This document shows positions 8,404-18,493 of a DNA stretch of 30,427 nt, one piece after another. The stretch spans positions 1 to 30,427 of the forward strand of contig BNXB01000010.1 of assembly GCA_025999255.1 (NCBI GenBank). Direction: 5' to 3'. This DNA is from Bacteroidia bacterium (GTDB taxonomy: Bacteria > Bacteroidota > Bacteroidia > Bacteroidales > Azobacteroidaceae). How positions within the stretch are numbered: the stretch's first letter is position 1; each line of letters starts with the position of its first letter. The notes under the pieces were generated by a model that was not told the origin of the DNA, did no database searches, and was given only the letters and a program-made list of their open reading frames with translations. Made by a program: the position numbers and the translations under genes.

Positions 8404-10434
8404 CTACCATCCGGGATTCTGATCGAAAGAAGGCAGGCGTTTTATTTCATTTTTAGGAATCGGCAAAAATATCATTTTCCTGTCGATGATCCGCCGCGAT
8501 ATCCGAGAACTTGCCGGAACAATGCGTTGGTAGTATGAATCTTTGCCGCCTGCCGTATTCATACCCATAATGGTTGAGCTTTCAGAGGCTTCGTAGTCAC
8601 CCCAACGACGTACGTCGAAATAACGACGGTTTTCGTGCAGGAATTCCACCATACGTTCCCTTTTAATCTTTTCCAACACCAGATTGGCATCAAACACCTC
8701 GGTGTTAGTCAAACCGGGTAATCCGGCGCGATAACGCACTTGATTAAACGCCCACTTAATTTCGTTTTCATCCCGGCGAAATGTTTGTTGTTCGCCATTC
8801 ACATCAATGGTAAAACTTTCGCTGCCTAACTGGTTCAACGCTTCGGCGTATGATAACAGGATTTCTGCATAACGGATAATGGGATACGATTTACTGATGC
8901 GCCGTGCAGCTTCTCCAGCCCAAGCATCGTTTGGATGGATATATTTCCGAATTACATATCCCGTTATGGGATAGCGAGTAGCGGCGCTTACTAATTCCTT
9001 ACCATTGGGACTGTCGGAATAGTAAGTAACGGTAAGATTCTTTTGTGCCACATCAGTAGTTGAGGCCATTTCCCAAAAACATTCGCTGAAACCTACGGAG
9101 GCGTAGAAGCGAGCTTCGCGATTGACATACATGTTATAAACATTTGCATTTAACCGGTAACCGTTATACAGTTCTTTCGAAGAGGTAGTAAAGCCTGTTT
9201 CAGAATAAGGGAAATCTTCACTCGATTCGCCGATGGGGCGTCCGTCCGCCATTTCGTAGGCGTCGATTATTTTCTGGGTAACACACAAACCATTATATCC
9301 TCCGTTGGCTGCAGGGAAAGAATACCGTGTATAAGAGGTTGCGGCGTTCGAGTTACGAGCCCAGATAAATTCTTTGTTTACACTCGCTACAGATTCGCCG
9401 TTAAACATATCTACATAGGAATGGAAAGGATCAATCCCGTCTGCTCCGTTGGGAAAGGTACCAGTGTAATTGGGGTCGGAAGTGTTTTGCGACAGTGCGG
9501 GAGTCTTGTTGTCCTTGAGCACCGTGTGCAATTCGTACATTTTACCGCCTGCATTATCCCTCAAATCTATCAATCGTTTGGCTGCTGCAGCAGCAACAGC
9601 CCAACGCCGTGGGTCATAGCGCTGTTGGATATAATTCTTACCGTCGATTTTGCGTATCCAACCGCCAAAATAGAGGCGTGCAGAATTACCGCCGTTAAAC
9701 AGGTCGCTGGCATGCTGCAGCCTTAATCTGGCCACCAGGCCGAGAGCCGCTCCTTTCGTAGGTTGCCCGTACTCAGCTACCGATTGCACAGTTACCGGCA
9801 TGTCTCGCGCGGCTTCTTCCAACTCCGTACAGATATATTCCACACAATCGTCATACAAGTCACGCGGACGGTCGTAATAAACCAGATCCTCATTATTTTC
9901 CACCACTTCATCGCCCAATAATACCACTGGTCCGTGGTTCATCAGAAGAAGATAATAAGCATATGCCCGGATGAATCGGGTATATGCCATAATACGCTGC
10001 CGTTCGGAAATAGTCCAGTCCCGCGCTTCGTCCATACGCTTGAAAATGGTATTGCACTGACGTATCACCTGGTACCATGTATGCCAATTATTAAAGGATC
10101 CCAGGCTGGTTTCGTTACGTTCTCCCAGCACATAACCCATACCCTGAAATTCACTTGTAGCATATTCGCAAAAACCTTCGTCGGTTGCCATAGGCCCCGG
10201 CGTATAAGGATTCCCATAAATAGCGCCTTCATCAGGCAAGTAGTTGGTTGCACCCCACATATAAGCCTCAATATAACGCTTCTGGGTAAAAATGGTATCG
10301 ATAGCCAAATCATTATCGATATAATCGTCGATACTCAAATAGTTGCAAGAAGATAAACCAACTGCAACGGCAAGTATAGTACAGGCTATCCATGTACTAA
10401 AAACTTTGTGTATTTTCTTATTTATATTATTCAT
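8404..10434 (-). CDS. susD: SusD/RagB-family outer-membrane nutrient-binding lipoprotein
   Basis: A 676-residue protein from ATG 10434; a GTG six codons upstream is in frame, but the ATG has AAAGAGAAG just before it. The lipobox is LSSC with Cys30. Hallmarks are RFIRAYAYYLLLMNHGPVVL in the helical TPR-like core and, near the C-terminus, ERMVEFLHENRRYFDVRRWG followed by FLPIPKNEI and a terminal QNPGW. SusD homologues form the lid of the SusC transporter and bind the glycan. The gene follows susC by 21 bases, the usual order. At 676 residues it is longer than the original SusD (about 550), which suggests extra loops around the ligand site. I am confident of the family; the ligand is unknown. 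Confidence 0.96.
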   Translation of the reverse strand: MNNINKKIHKVFSTWIACTILAVAVGLSSCNYLSIDDYIDNDLAIDTIFTQKRYIEAYMWGATNYLPDEGAIYGNPYTPGPMATDEGFCEYATSEFQGMGYVLGERNETSLGSFNNWHTWYQVIRQCNTIFKRMDEARDWTISERQRIMAYTRFIRAYAYYLLLMNHGPVVLLGDEVVENNEDLVYYDRPRDLYDDCVEYICTELEEAARDMPVTVQSVAEYGQPTKGAALGLVARLRLQHASDLFNGGNSARLYFGGWIRKIDGKNYIQQRYDPRRWAVAAAAAKRLIDLRDNAGGKMYELHTVLKDNKTPALSQNTSDPNYTGTFPNGADGIDPFHSYVDMFNGESVASVNKEFIWARNSNAATSYTRYSFPAANGGYNGLCVTQKIIDAYEMADGRPIGESSEDFPYSETGFTTSSKELYNGYRLNANVYNMYVNREARFYASVGFSECFWEMASTTDVAQKNLTVTYYSDSPNGKELVSAATRYPITGYVIRKYIHPNDAWAGEAARRISKSYPIIRYAEILLSYAEALNQLGSESFTIDVNGEQQTFRRDENEIKWAFNQVRYRAGLPGLTNTEVFDANLVLEKIKRERMVEFLHENRRYFDVRRWGDYEASESSTIMGMNTAGGKDSYYQRIVPASSRISRRIIDRKMIFLPIPKNEIKRLPSFDQNPGW

Positions 10435-10455
10435 AATCTTCTCTTTAAACACTGT

Positions 10456-13400
10456 TTACATGTTGATGTATAACTGAAAAGAATAAGTTGTGGGGATCGG
10501 ATATACTTTACCCACTTTATCAGCCTGTTCAGGATCGAAATTTTTCACCTTATCCCATATATAAAGGTTGTTGCCTACTAATTGCAAATCCACTGAGGAA
10601 ATACCAATACGTTTCAGAAACTTACTTTTCACGTTGTAATTGATCGTAACTTCCTGCAGACGCAAGTAACGCGCATCACCTTTCCAGAAATCAGAAAGTT
10701 GCGAATTGTTTACATTACCCCCATATTGCATTCTTGGTAATTGTGCATTAGGATTTTCGGCCAGAGAAGGATCTATTCCATGCGCTTCGGCGTACCAGCT
10801 AGGAATCCAGCGTGTGGAAGGATCCTTGAATTGAGAGAGAATATTCCCCCTGTTGTCCTGATTGAAAGGAATGTATCCCGTGTTGTTACGGAAATAATCA
10901 ACTTTGCCCGTTCCCTTAAACAGAACACCTACCGACAGGTTTTTATAGCTGACTTGCCCTCCGAAACCATAGAGGAATAAGGGGAACATCTGTTTGAAAG
11001 AGATAGGTACCAAATCTTCATCGTCAATTACTCCATCTCCATTAATATCCTTATATTTTAAATCACCCGGCTTTACCTCTCCCCAATTCTGTTTTGCACT
11101 ATATTTTATATCGGCTTCATCCTTAAAAAACCCTACACACTGATAACCGCGGACAATTGAATTAGGCAACCCCGTATAATCTTTGTAAGGATATTCCTCA
11201 TACAATTTTTCGTAATTGAGTACTTTGTTTTGAGAGTATGTATAGTTGCCGCGAAGCGTAATACTGATATCCTTGTTAACATTGAAAGTATACGAGGCAT
11301 TTCCATCGGAACCCCAGCTAACCATACTCCCCACGTTACCGTACGGATTATTGGTTAAACCTGCATATTCTGGTACTTGTACTCTTTCCTGAAAGATACC
11401 GTTACGCTTATCATGAAAGTAATCGACTGTGAATGACATTGCATTTTTAAAAAGATGGGCGTCGATCCCTACATCGGTTTTCAACGCGCGTTCCCACACC
11501 AAATTATCAGCGCCTACCCTTGAGACAGTGATAGTTTGTACGGAAGCGGCGCCCCACGGGGAGTCATTGCCTTGCGAAACCCTGTTTAGGTACGGGAAGC
11601 GGCGTCCTCCGATGCGGTCATTCCCCACGGTTCCATACGAACCTCTCAGTTTAAGCAGATTTAACCAACTCACGTTATCTTTTATCCATTCATAGTTTGA
11701 AGGGATCCACCCCAAAGCAATAGCGGGAAAGAAGCCGTACTGACGCCCCGGCATAAAATTTTCGGTACCGGTATATCCAAAATTGAAATCGATCATATAG
11801 GTATCGCGGAAACCATAAGCTACCCGACCTGTTAATCGCAGATACCTCCGGGGTATTTGAGCATAATTAGTGGATAACCCTGCCATTTCACTTTCTTTAT
11901 ACTGCATGGATGACATCTGGTCGCTAAGATGCAGATAAGCCAACCCGCCTACGCGATGATCTTCTCCAAACAAACGGTTGTAGTTTAGCGTCGTTTCAAA
12001 TTGAAGTCTTCTGAACTGGTCATAACCGTCTTTATCATTAATCAGAGCATAACTTTCCTGAGTTGAAGCGGCTACCGTTTCTCGGGTAATCAGCTCACCC
12101 TTGTTATTGCGTCCAATGGCCATAAATAAAGCGGGGTGATAAGTACGAGTCTCAATATACCCGCCGTTACGGTCATAAGCGCCCAACACTTTCAGTTTTA
12201 ATCCTTCGGTAATAAACTTTAAATCCTGTTCAATGGACATAGAAAACTTCGACGTATATTGTGTCAGCTTACTTTTCCCGAAATAATTGATAGCCACATA
12301 CGGCGATATATTATTACCATCTAATGCGGGTAAATCTCCGTTGGAATACCGCAGGGGAAAAACCAATGGGGTAAGTTCTGCCTGCCACCTCCAGATATCA
12401 TCCGTATTTGTTATATTACCCGGCCTGTTATTGATAGACATATAAGCGTCTGAATTAAATTTTAATTGTGTCGTCTTCGTCAGGTCAATATCCAAGTTAA
12501 GACGGAATGAATAGGTCCCGTATCCGGCATTAGTTGAATACGGATTTGATTTGTCCACTTTGTAGGCGGCTGATTCGTCGGAGACGCCCAGACTTGCAAA
12601 ATAACGGGCTATATCGCTGCCGCCGCGAACGCTGGCATAATAGGTCTGCTTAAATGATACGGGATTCACGATCTCGTCCTGCCAACTGACATCGGGGTAA
12701 AAATCGGAGTCCAGGTTCTCTTTAATCACATCCAGGTGGATATCTTTATACAAAGGATTTTCGCCGCGTACTTCACGCGCCTCATTAGCCAATTGCGCAT
12801 AATCGTAGGCGCGAAGATAATCCGGTAAACGATTCAGATGCGACAGCGTGAAGTTCGCACGTCCGGTGATGGCTAGTTTTCCGGCCTGTCCCCGCTTGGT
12901 GGTAATAAGCACGACGCCGTTTGCTCCTCGCACACCATATACCGCTGTGGCCGAAGCATCTTTCAATACCGAAAAACTCTCAACATCGGCAGGGTCAATA
13001 GAATTGAGATCTCCCTCCAGACCGTCAATCAATACCAAAGCGCTACTGTTGGCGCCAAAAGTTCCGATACCGCGTACCCAAAAGTCGGCAAGATTTTTCC
13101 CAGGTTCCCCGCTTGTTTGCAAGGTGAAAACTCCGGCAACCCTACCTCCAAGCATATTTGTTATCGATGGAGCAGGCACCTGCAAATCCTTAGTATCAAC
13201 GGAAGTAATAGCTGCAAGCGACGATATTTTACGCTGTACCCCAACACCAGTTACCACCACTTCTTCTATTTCTTGGGTATTTTCCGAAAGGGTAATTTTT
13301 AAATTATCAACATCGCCCGTTACCAGATATTCATAAGGATGATACCCGATAAAGGTGAATACTATCCATTCTCCGCGTAACGCTTTCACGGTAAATTTAC

Positions 13401-13593
13401 CATCAAAATCGGTTAATTTTCCTCCCATTTTACCTTTTACAACGATGGTCACACTTGGCAATGTTTCACCTGATAACGCATCGAAAACCGTACCTTCTAC
13501 TGTAACGGTAGCTTCTTTCTGCTGTGCCTGTAACGGAAAACATACAAACACCAACAGCGAAAGTATAAGTGCGTAATGATATATTTTATTCAT
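10456..13593 (-). CDS. susC: SusC/RagA-family TonB-dependent outer-membrane transporter
   Basis: A 1045-residue protein from ATG 13593; a TTG six codons upstream is in frame but less likely. The signal peptide is residues 1-24, ending LQAQ. Next comes a carboxypeptidase-regulatory-like beta domain (about 30-110: EGTVFDALSGETLPSVTIVV, DGKFTV), a TonB box-like EEVVVTG segment, and the plug (about 115-225) with the SusC signature VLKDASATAVYGVRGANGV. The remaining 800 residues form the 22-stranded barrel, ending in an aromatic-rich strand (YSFQLYINM). There is no STN domain, so it should not signal to an anti-sigma factor; this agrees with control by an AraC-type protein instead. It imports oligosaccharides released at the surface, with SusD as lid. 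The start lies 29 bases after the IPT/NHL gene. Confidence 0.97.
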   Translation of the reverse strand: MNKIYHYALILSLLVFVCFPLQAQQKEATVTVEGTVFDALSGETLPSVTIVVKGKMGGKLTDFDGKFTVKALRGEWIVFTFIGYHPYEYLVTGDVDNLKITLSENTQEIEEVVVTGVGVQRKISSLAAITSVDTKDLQVPAPSITNMLGGRVAGVFTLQTSGEPGKNLADFWVRGIGTFGANSSALVLIDGLEGDLNSIDPADVESFSVLKDASATAVYGVRGANGVVLITTKRGQAGKLAITGRANFTLSHLNRLPDYLRAYDYAQLANEAREVRGENPLYKDIHLDVIKENLDSDFYPDVSWQDEIVNPVSFKQTYYASVRGGSDIARYFASLGVSDESAAYKVDKSNPYSTNAGYGTYSFRLNLDIDLTKTTQLKFNSDAYMSINNRPGNITNTDDIWRWQAELTPLVFPLRYSNGDLPALDGNNISPYVAINYFGKSKLTQYTSKFSMSIEQDLKFITEGLKLKVLGAYDRNGGYIETRTYHPALFMAIGRNNKGELITRETVAASTQESYALINDKDGYDQFRRLQFETTLNYNRLFGEDHRVGGLAYLHLSDQMSSMQYKESEMAGLSTNYAQIPRRYLRLTGRVAYGFRDTYMIDFNFGYTGTENFMPGRQYGFFPAIALGWIPSNYEWIKDNVSWLNLLKLRGSYGTVGNDRIGGRRFPYLNRVSQGNDSPWGAASVQTITVSRVGADNLVWERALKTDVGIDAHLFKNAMSFTVDYFHDKRNGIFQERVQVPEYAGLTNNPYGNVGSMVSWGSDGNASYTFNVNKDISITLRGNYTYSQNKVLNYEKLYEEYPYKDYTGLPNSIVRGYQCVGFFKDEADIKYSAKQNWGEVKPGDLKYKDINGDGVIDDEDLVPISFKQMFPLFLYGFGGQVSYKNLSVGVLFKGTGKVDYFRNNTGYIPFNQDNRGNILSQFKDPSTRWIPSWYAEAHGIDPSLAENPNAQLPRMQYGGNVNNSQLSDFWKGDARYLRLQEVTINYNVKSKFLKRIGISSVDLQLVGNNLYIWDKVKNFDPEQADKVGKVYPIPTTYSFQLYINM

Positions 13594-13622
13594 ATATATT
13601 GTTATTTTCAAGTTATATAAAA

Positions 13623-15056
13623 TTATTCGATAGCGACTCTTCTGACCCTGTTATTGTGATAGTCGGCAACATAAATGATTCCGTCAGGATCGGTAACAAT
13701 TCCATGTAATGTATTGAACTGTGCGTCTTCCCTTGGCCCATCTTTGAAACCCGAGATTTCGGGAATGCCGATAACAGTGGAAACCATCATGGGCGTGGTA
13801 TTTGTATTTACCATACGAATACAGTGATTGCGGCAGTCGCCCACATACAGATTTCCGTCGAGATCAAAATTTATCATGCGAATTCCCAGGAACAAAGCCT
13901 GACCCAGCGGGCCGTCTCTATGACCTCCCGCGGTTGACAACGGCGGGGTCAATCTCGTAAATGACGACAAATAATTGTTTTCGACTCTCGTTTCGTCGGT
14001 CACATCTATCGTAAAGATAGCGTTGGCTGCTTCGGCTACTGTCGGGGTGGCAAGTTCGCTGTATCCTATCCATAATTCCGATTTTCTGACAGGGTGAAAG
14101 GCGAGACCGTAAGTAAACCCAACAGGGGTCATACCCAATATTTTCGCTTCCCATGTTTCGGGATTGATGCGTACGATTTGTCCGCCGACATAACGGGTAT
14201 AATACATGCCGTCGGCTTCGCACAACAAGCATTGAAAATGACTTTCGTAGTTGAGGTTTCCCGACCCGCCTCCCGAAGGGGAAGCGCAACCGTTAAGATC
14301 CCAACTTTTGATAAACTTTGATTTCAATGCCCATCCGTCTCTCGGGTCAAAGAATGAGAAACGTTCGCGATTACCGGCGCCTTCCGCACCCTGCATCAGC
14401 ACGTTATTCCACGGATTGGCGGAGGGTGCGCAACGGTGGTTGAAACCCTGATCCTTCGTGGCGATTACCGTCAACTCATCTGTGATGGTATTGATACGCA
14501 CGAAATAGTCTTGGTTGTCGGTTACAAATACATTGTACTCTTTGTCGGCAGCAATGTACACCGGTTTCAATTGGCACTTGTCCAACCCTTGGTTGAATAT
14601 GTGCGGATTTGAGTCCAGACCGTTCCCGCAAAGGGTGGTTACCGAGGCTTCAACTTTGTAAAAAAATTTGCGCTCATACGTTTTTTCCTGTTCGCCAATC
14701 TTTACCGATAAAATGCAGGTATCGCCCGGCATCCTAGGAGTCAAAACCAAAATACGCGTTCCGGTAGAACCAACCACTTTCGCTTCGGAGCTATTGAAAA
14801 GCACCTTGATGGCGGAAAGATCGGTACCGAAATTTGAGCCGTCCAGTAACACCATCTCCCTGATTCGCCCTGAGTCGGGATAAAAAGAAGTAAGTTCTAT
14901 TGGTTTATCGGGGTCATAGACTAAGGGTTTTTCACTTTCGTTACTACACGAAATCATAAAAAAAGCCACAATACCCATAATCATCAAGTACCATAATTGC
15001 AGTGCGGACAATAATTTTCCACACCGACGAATAAAAAATTTATCTGATTTTTCCAT
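13623..15056 (-). CDS. IPT/TIG and NHL-repeat surface lipoprotein of the PUL
   Basis: A 477-residue protein from ATG 15056; an upstream in-frame extension to 15119 is AT-rich and lacks signal character. After a basic head, a hydrophobic segment ends in the lipobox MISC (Cys37). Residues about 50-135 form an IPT/TIG domain (ITSFYPDSG-type opening, here LTSFYPDSGRIREMVLLDGS, with LVLTPRMPG). Residues about 150-477 form a beta-propeller of NHL type; the last blades show NLYVGDCRNHCIRMV and IIYVADYHNNRVRRV. Such IPT-NHL proteins are frequent in PULs and are taken to be surface glycan-binding or scaffold proteins; no enzymatic residues are evident. Unusually it precedes susC rather than following susD. 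It is 72 bases after the DUF5107-TPR gene. Confidence 0.8.
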   Translation of the reverse strand: MEKSDKFFIRRCGKLLSALQLWYLMIMGIVAFFMISCSNESEKPLVYDPDKPIELTSFYPDSGRIREMVLLDGSNFGTDLSAIKVLFNSSEAKVVGSTGTRILVLTPRMPGDTCILSVKIGEQEKTYERKFFYKVEASVTTLCGNGLDSNPHIFNQGLDKCQLKPVYIAADKEYNVFVTDNQDYFVRINTITDELTVIATKDQGFNHRCAPSANPWNNVLMQGAEGAGNRERFSFFDPRDGWALKSKFIKSWDLNGCASPSGGGSGNLNYESHFQCLLCEADGMYYTRYVGGQIVRINPETWEAKILGMTPVGFTYGLAFHPVRKSELWIGYSELATPTVAEAANAIFTIDVTDETRVENNYLSSFTRLTPPLSTAGGHRDGPLGQALFLGIRMINFDLDGNLYVGDCRNHCIRMVNTNTTPMMVSTVIGIPEISGFKDGPREDAQFNTLHGIVTDPDGIIYVADYHNNRVRRVAIE

Positions 15057-15128
15057 AACTAAAAAATATAATATTACTCTTGTTTGTTGTTCTATGAAAT
15101 TTCTAAAACAAATTTTCAATAACCGGTC

Positions 15129-18100
15129 TTACAATTCTGCCAAGGAGAAGGATGGCGCCTGATTTTCGCTTCCCTCTTTTTCGCCTAATCCTAACAATCC
15201 TAAAGCCATTACATGGCGGCAATGTATGCGGTTGCGTTCATTCAAATCATCATCCCAAATTGCCAGATCGGGAAGAGAAACGGCAAAATAATCGATCTTG
15301 CAATTGTCATTCATGTGCTCTTCGCCGTGTGTAATTAATTTTTTGAAAAGTTCTTGCGCTTTTTCTTCCTCTTCTAAAGCCCTCCATGCCAGCCCTTGGT
15401 AAAAGATCTGGTCGGGAGATTGATCATTATAGAAGAATGCCAGCTGCGGTTCGGAAGAACCTTGTGTCGCTTTTCTGAAATACTTGTTTGCATTTTCTTC
15501 GTCTCCCAGACCTTTGAAAGCTAATCCTTTATAATAATTTATATCGTTTTCTTCGATGTTGATTAATTTCCCTTCCCCCAGATTGTGAGGATAATAATCT
15601 GTCCGGCAAAGGAAAGCCAGAGCATCGTCAAAGCGTTTTTCCGAAATGGCCTGTTTTGCTAACCCGATATGGCAAAGAGTGAATTGTCCTGTAACTTTTC
15701 CTTCTCCGCCTTCCCATGGGTGAAATTGACGTGAAGCTATTAAATCCCTTGCTTTTTCATATTGACCCAATTGATTGTAAAGGGTAATGCGTTCGATGCA
15801 AAGGTCATCCCGTTGTTCTACCAAAGACAAGTGTTTTTCCAGGAAAGCCAGTCTTTCTGCGTAAGGAAGACCTAGTTTTTTATAGAGTTGATCCAATTCC
15901 ATCAATATCCTGGCATCTGTGGTATCCAGCTCGAAAGCTTTTTCCAGTAGTTGGCGCGCTTTTGTTTTTTTTCCTCTTTTATTGTAATAAGCGAGGGCTA
16001 AATTTCTCAATACAGTAGGGAATGTATTATCCAGGGCAACCGATTGTTCCCAGCAGGAAACGGCATTTTCGTATTGACGTGCGGCATACCAGAAATTTCC
16101 CAGGTAGTATGGAGCTTTAGCATCCGAAGGGTTTACAAGCATGGCATTCTGCAAGATGTTTACTTCTTCTATTCTATTGGGAAAACATTTGTCCGGATTC
16201 GCTTGGGCAGCTTGTTTGTAATATACCTGGGAATAAGCTGAATTACCCCTTTGAAAGGCGAAATATCCCAGAGCGTAATATACCATAGGATATACGGGTC
16301 CATTTTCGGAATCGTCATTAACAGGGAGGCATTGCTTCAACAGGAGTTCGGCTTCTTCATAAAGTCCTGCAGCCGCATAGTCCAGCGAATATTCTATATA
16401 GCCGTGTGACCAGCCTCTCATCAAACGGTTCATTTCTTCCAGAACGGCAGGATCTTTTGTAATCAGGTATTTTTCAAAACGGCATCCCATATTGAACCCG
16501 TCGATTGCTAATGAATCTTCGATCCAGCGTAGTGCCTCGTCGTTCTTCTTCAGTTTACGGAGAATAGAAGATTTCAGTTGTCTTGCTTTATGATTATGCC
16601 AGTTTTTTACCAGGCATCTTTCCACTTTATCCAAGGCGTCTTCCCACCTTATTGTACTACATACAATATCTGTTTCTCTTTTTCCTCCGCTTGCTCTGTA
16701 CGTATCAATCTGAGCCAACCCGAAATATGCCGGATCCTGCCATGTGGCATTCCATGCCGATTTGTAAAAAGCTTCGTAAGCATCGTCAAGATTTCCCTGC
16801 ATTTTCAAACACCATCCGAGGTTGTAATAAGGTTCTCCGTCGTATGGATTCGGATTTCGTTCGGTCAGCGTTTCGATGGCTTTCCGGAAATAAGGTTCCG
16901 CCTTTGCGAATTGTCCCCGGCGCATATAAAGCAATCCGATTGCGTTGTTGCAGCGGATATCGTCCGGTTCACGGTTCAAGGCTTCCAGATAATAATCGAA
17001 AGGATTGTAGGTGGCGTGCCGGTATTGCTCCAGGTGTAATCCGGTGAGGTACAATTGCTCAATAGAAGCGATATCTTTTGGATTTCTTGCTGCCTTTGCC
17101 GGATCCGGAGTCGGTTTGATTTCCGTTTTTTCAGCCTGATAACGAAGTAACAGGCGATTTTCGGAAGACCTTAATTCGAATATTAAATTTTCGGGAGAAA
17201 GCCTGCCTGTTTCCACTGAGATTTGGAAAGGTTTATCGGGAGAAACATTGATAATCTTACCTAAATATACCTTATTTTCCGTATCTGTTAAAGAAACACT
17301 CAGGTTGTTATAAATTCCTGTGGTGTAGAGGATTATTTTTGTTTTGCCGTTGTTTTGAGATATATTAACGATGGCGTCCTTATTCGCATTTTTTACATAA
17401 CCTACTTCCGAATAAGGCATAAAATATTGTACCCAGGATTTTTCTTCATAAGGTTGAAGCCAGGAAAAATCCGGTTGGTTATCGGTATATACTCCGGTCA
17501 TCAACTCGATATAGGGGCCGTTTTCATCGGTCAGGTTACGATCCCATGCCAATCCGAAATCTCCGCAACCCCATGTCCATTGTTTTTTACCCGGGGAAAC
17601 ATGATGATCAGCCACATGCAATAATCCTCCTTTTACATTTTCTTCGTATCCTCCTACAAAATCGTATTTTGACCTGATAGCCATGTAAGAGGTTGGAACC
17701 GGAATATTTTTATATCTGGAGATATCAACTCCGGCAGAATAATCCTGTTTATAATAAATACCTGTAGCGACAGGAAAGTTGGATACATCCCTTTTTCCGT
17801 GGTCAAATACCGCATGTACGTCGGGTGGAAAAACGGAATGGTAGTCGGCGTGTACGTGCACGGCCGGATTAGCCCACCACAGGAAAGTCTGGGGGAAGGG
17901 AGTCCGGTTATAAATCCGTACGTTAACTTCAATATAGGCTTTTCCAGGATACAAAGTAAAACCTTGCATTCCTTTGGTACGGAACATCCGTTCCACCTCG
18001 TTACACCAGATTGTTTTACTGCCGTCGGCATTTTCTTCGATTTTACAGTCGGTGGGAAGGAAAGTACTCGGACGATGGTGTTGGGGCCAGTTGAATTCTA

Positions 18101-18488
18101 TTCCTCCGGATATCCATGGACCTGTCAATCCGACCAATGCCGGCTTGACGACTTGGTTGTAATATATAAAATGGCGTTTTTTGATTTTATCGTAAGCCAT
18201 GTGAATGCGTCCTCCCAATTCAGGTAACACCATCACTTTGATAAATTCATTTTCAATGAAAAAAGTGCGATAAGGTCTATCTTCTTTCTGGTCGGATATT
18301 TTTTCAATGACGGGATAAGGATAAACGGCTCCGGAACTTCCCTGGTAAACCCGTTTTTCCAGGAAAATCGGATTTTTTTCTTCTTCACCGACAGGATAAG
18401 TCGGAAGCATGACGATTTCCTCCCACGCACGTACAATTCCACTTTCCGTGACGGTTGATTGAGTCAGATAGGATGTTATTTTTTCCAT
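15129..18488 (-). CDS. Large cytoplasmic DUF5107 plus tetratricopeptide-repeat protein
   Basis: A 1119-residue protein with no signal peptide and no membrane segment, so cytoplasmic. Residues about 40-345 match the DUF5107 style: a mutarotase-like (aldose-epimerase superfold) beta-sandwich with VLPELGGRIHMAYDK, GGIEFNWPQHHRP and an aromatic/His-rich core (WWANPAVHVHADYHSVFP, VADHHVSPGKKQWTWG). A small beta domain follows (about 350-460). Residues about 490-1090 are helical repeats of TPR type, for example NNAIGLLYMRRGQFAKAEPY and APYYLGNFWYAARQYENAV. I know of no established reaction for this family and do not assign one. The start is 5 bases after the stop of the MFS transporter, so the two are probably translationally coupled. 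That makes an intracellular sugar-processing or sugar-sensing role likely. The many conserved His, Trp and Glu residues around 125-310 suggest a carbohydrate site. Confidence 0.78.
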   Translation of the reverse strand: MEKITSYLTQSTVTESGIVRAWEEIVMLPTYPVGEEEKNPIFLEKRVYQGSSGAVYPYPVIEKISDQKEDRPYRTFFIENEFIKVMVLPELGGRIHMAYDKIKKRHFIYYNQVVKPALVGLTGPWISGGIEFNWPQHHRPSTFLPTDCKIEENADGSKTIWCNEVERMFRTKGMQGFTLYPGKAYIEVNVRIYNRTPFPQTFLWWANPAVHVHADYHSVFPPDVHAVFDHGKRDVSNFPVATGIYYKQDYSAGVDISRYKNIPVPTSYMAIRSKYDFVGGYEENVKGGLLHVADHHVSPGKKQWTWGCGDFGLAWDRNLTDENGPYIELMTGVYTDNQPDFSWLQPYEEKSWVQYFMPYSEVGYVKNANKDAIVNISQNNGKTKIILYTTGIYNNLSVSLTDTENKVYLGKIINVSPDKPFQISVETGRLSPENLIFELRSSENRLLLRYQAEKTEIKPTPDPAKAARNPKDIASIEQLYLTGLHLEQYRHATYNPFDYYLEALNREPDDIRCNNAIGLLYMRRGQFAKAEPYFRKAIETLTERNPNPYDGEPYYNLGWCLKMQGNLDDAYEAFYKSAWNATWQDPAYFGLAQIDTYRASGGKRETDIVCSTIRWEDALDKVERCLVKNWHNHKARQLKSSILRKLKKNDEALRWIEDSLAIDGFNMGCRFEKYLITKDPAVLEEMNRLMRGWSHGYIEYSLDYAAAGLYEEAELLLKQCLPVNDDSENGPVYPMVYYALGYFAFQRGNSAYSQVYYKQAAQANPDKCFPNRIEEVNILQNAMLVNPSDAKAPYYLGNFWYAARQYENAVSCWEQSVALDNTFPTVLRNLALAYYNKRGKKTKARQLLEKAFELDTTDARILMELDQLYKKLGLPYAERLAFLEKHLSLVEQRDDLCIERITLYNQLGQYEKARDLIASRQFHPWEGGEGKVTGQFTLCHIGLAKQAISEKRFDDALAFLCRTDYYPHNLGEGKLINIEENDINYYKGLAFKGLGDEENANKYFRKATQGSSEPQLAFFYNDQSPDQIFYQGLAWRALEEEEKAQELFKKLITHGEEHMNDNCKIDYFAVSLPDLAIWDDDLNERNRIHCRHVMALGLLGLGEKEGSENQAPSFSLAEL

Positions 18489-18493
18489 ATATA

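Noticed and set aside
10435..10452. GTG start six codons upstream of susD.
   Set aside because: The ATG at 10434 has a purine-rich site directly before it and gives a normal lipoprotein signal; the upstream codons are that site itself.
13594..13611. TTG start six codons upstream of susC.
   Set aside because: The ATG at 13593 starts a regular signal peptide; the added residues would be a polar-hydrophobic mixture with no support.
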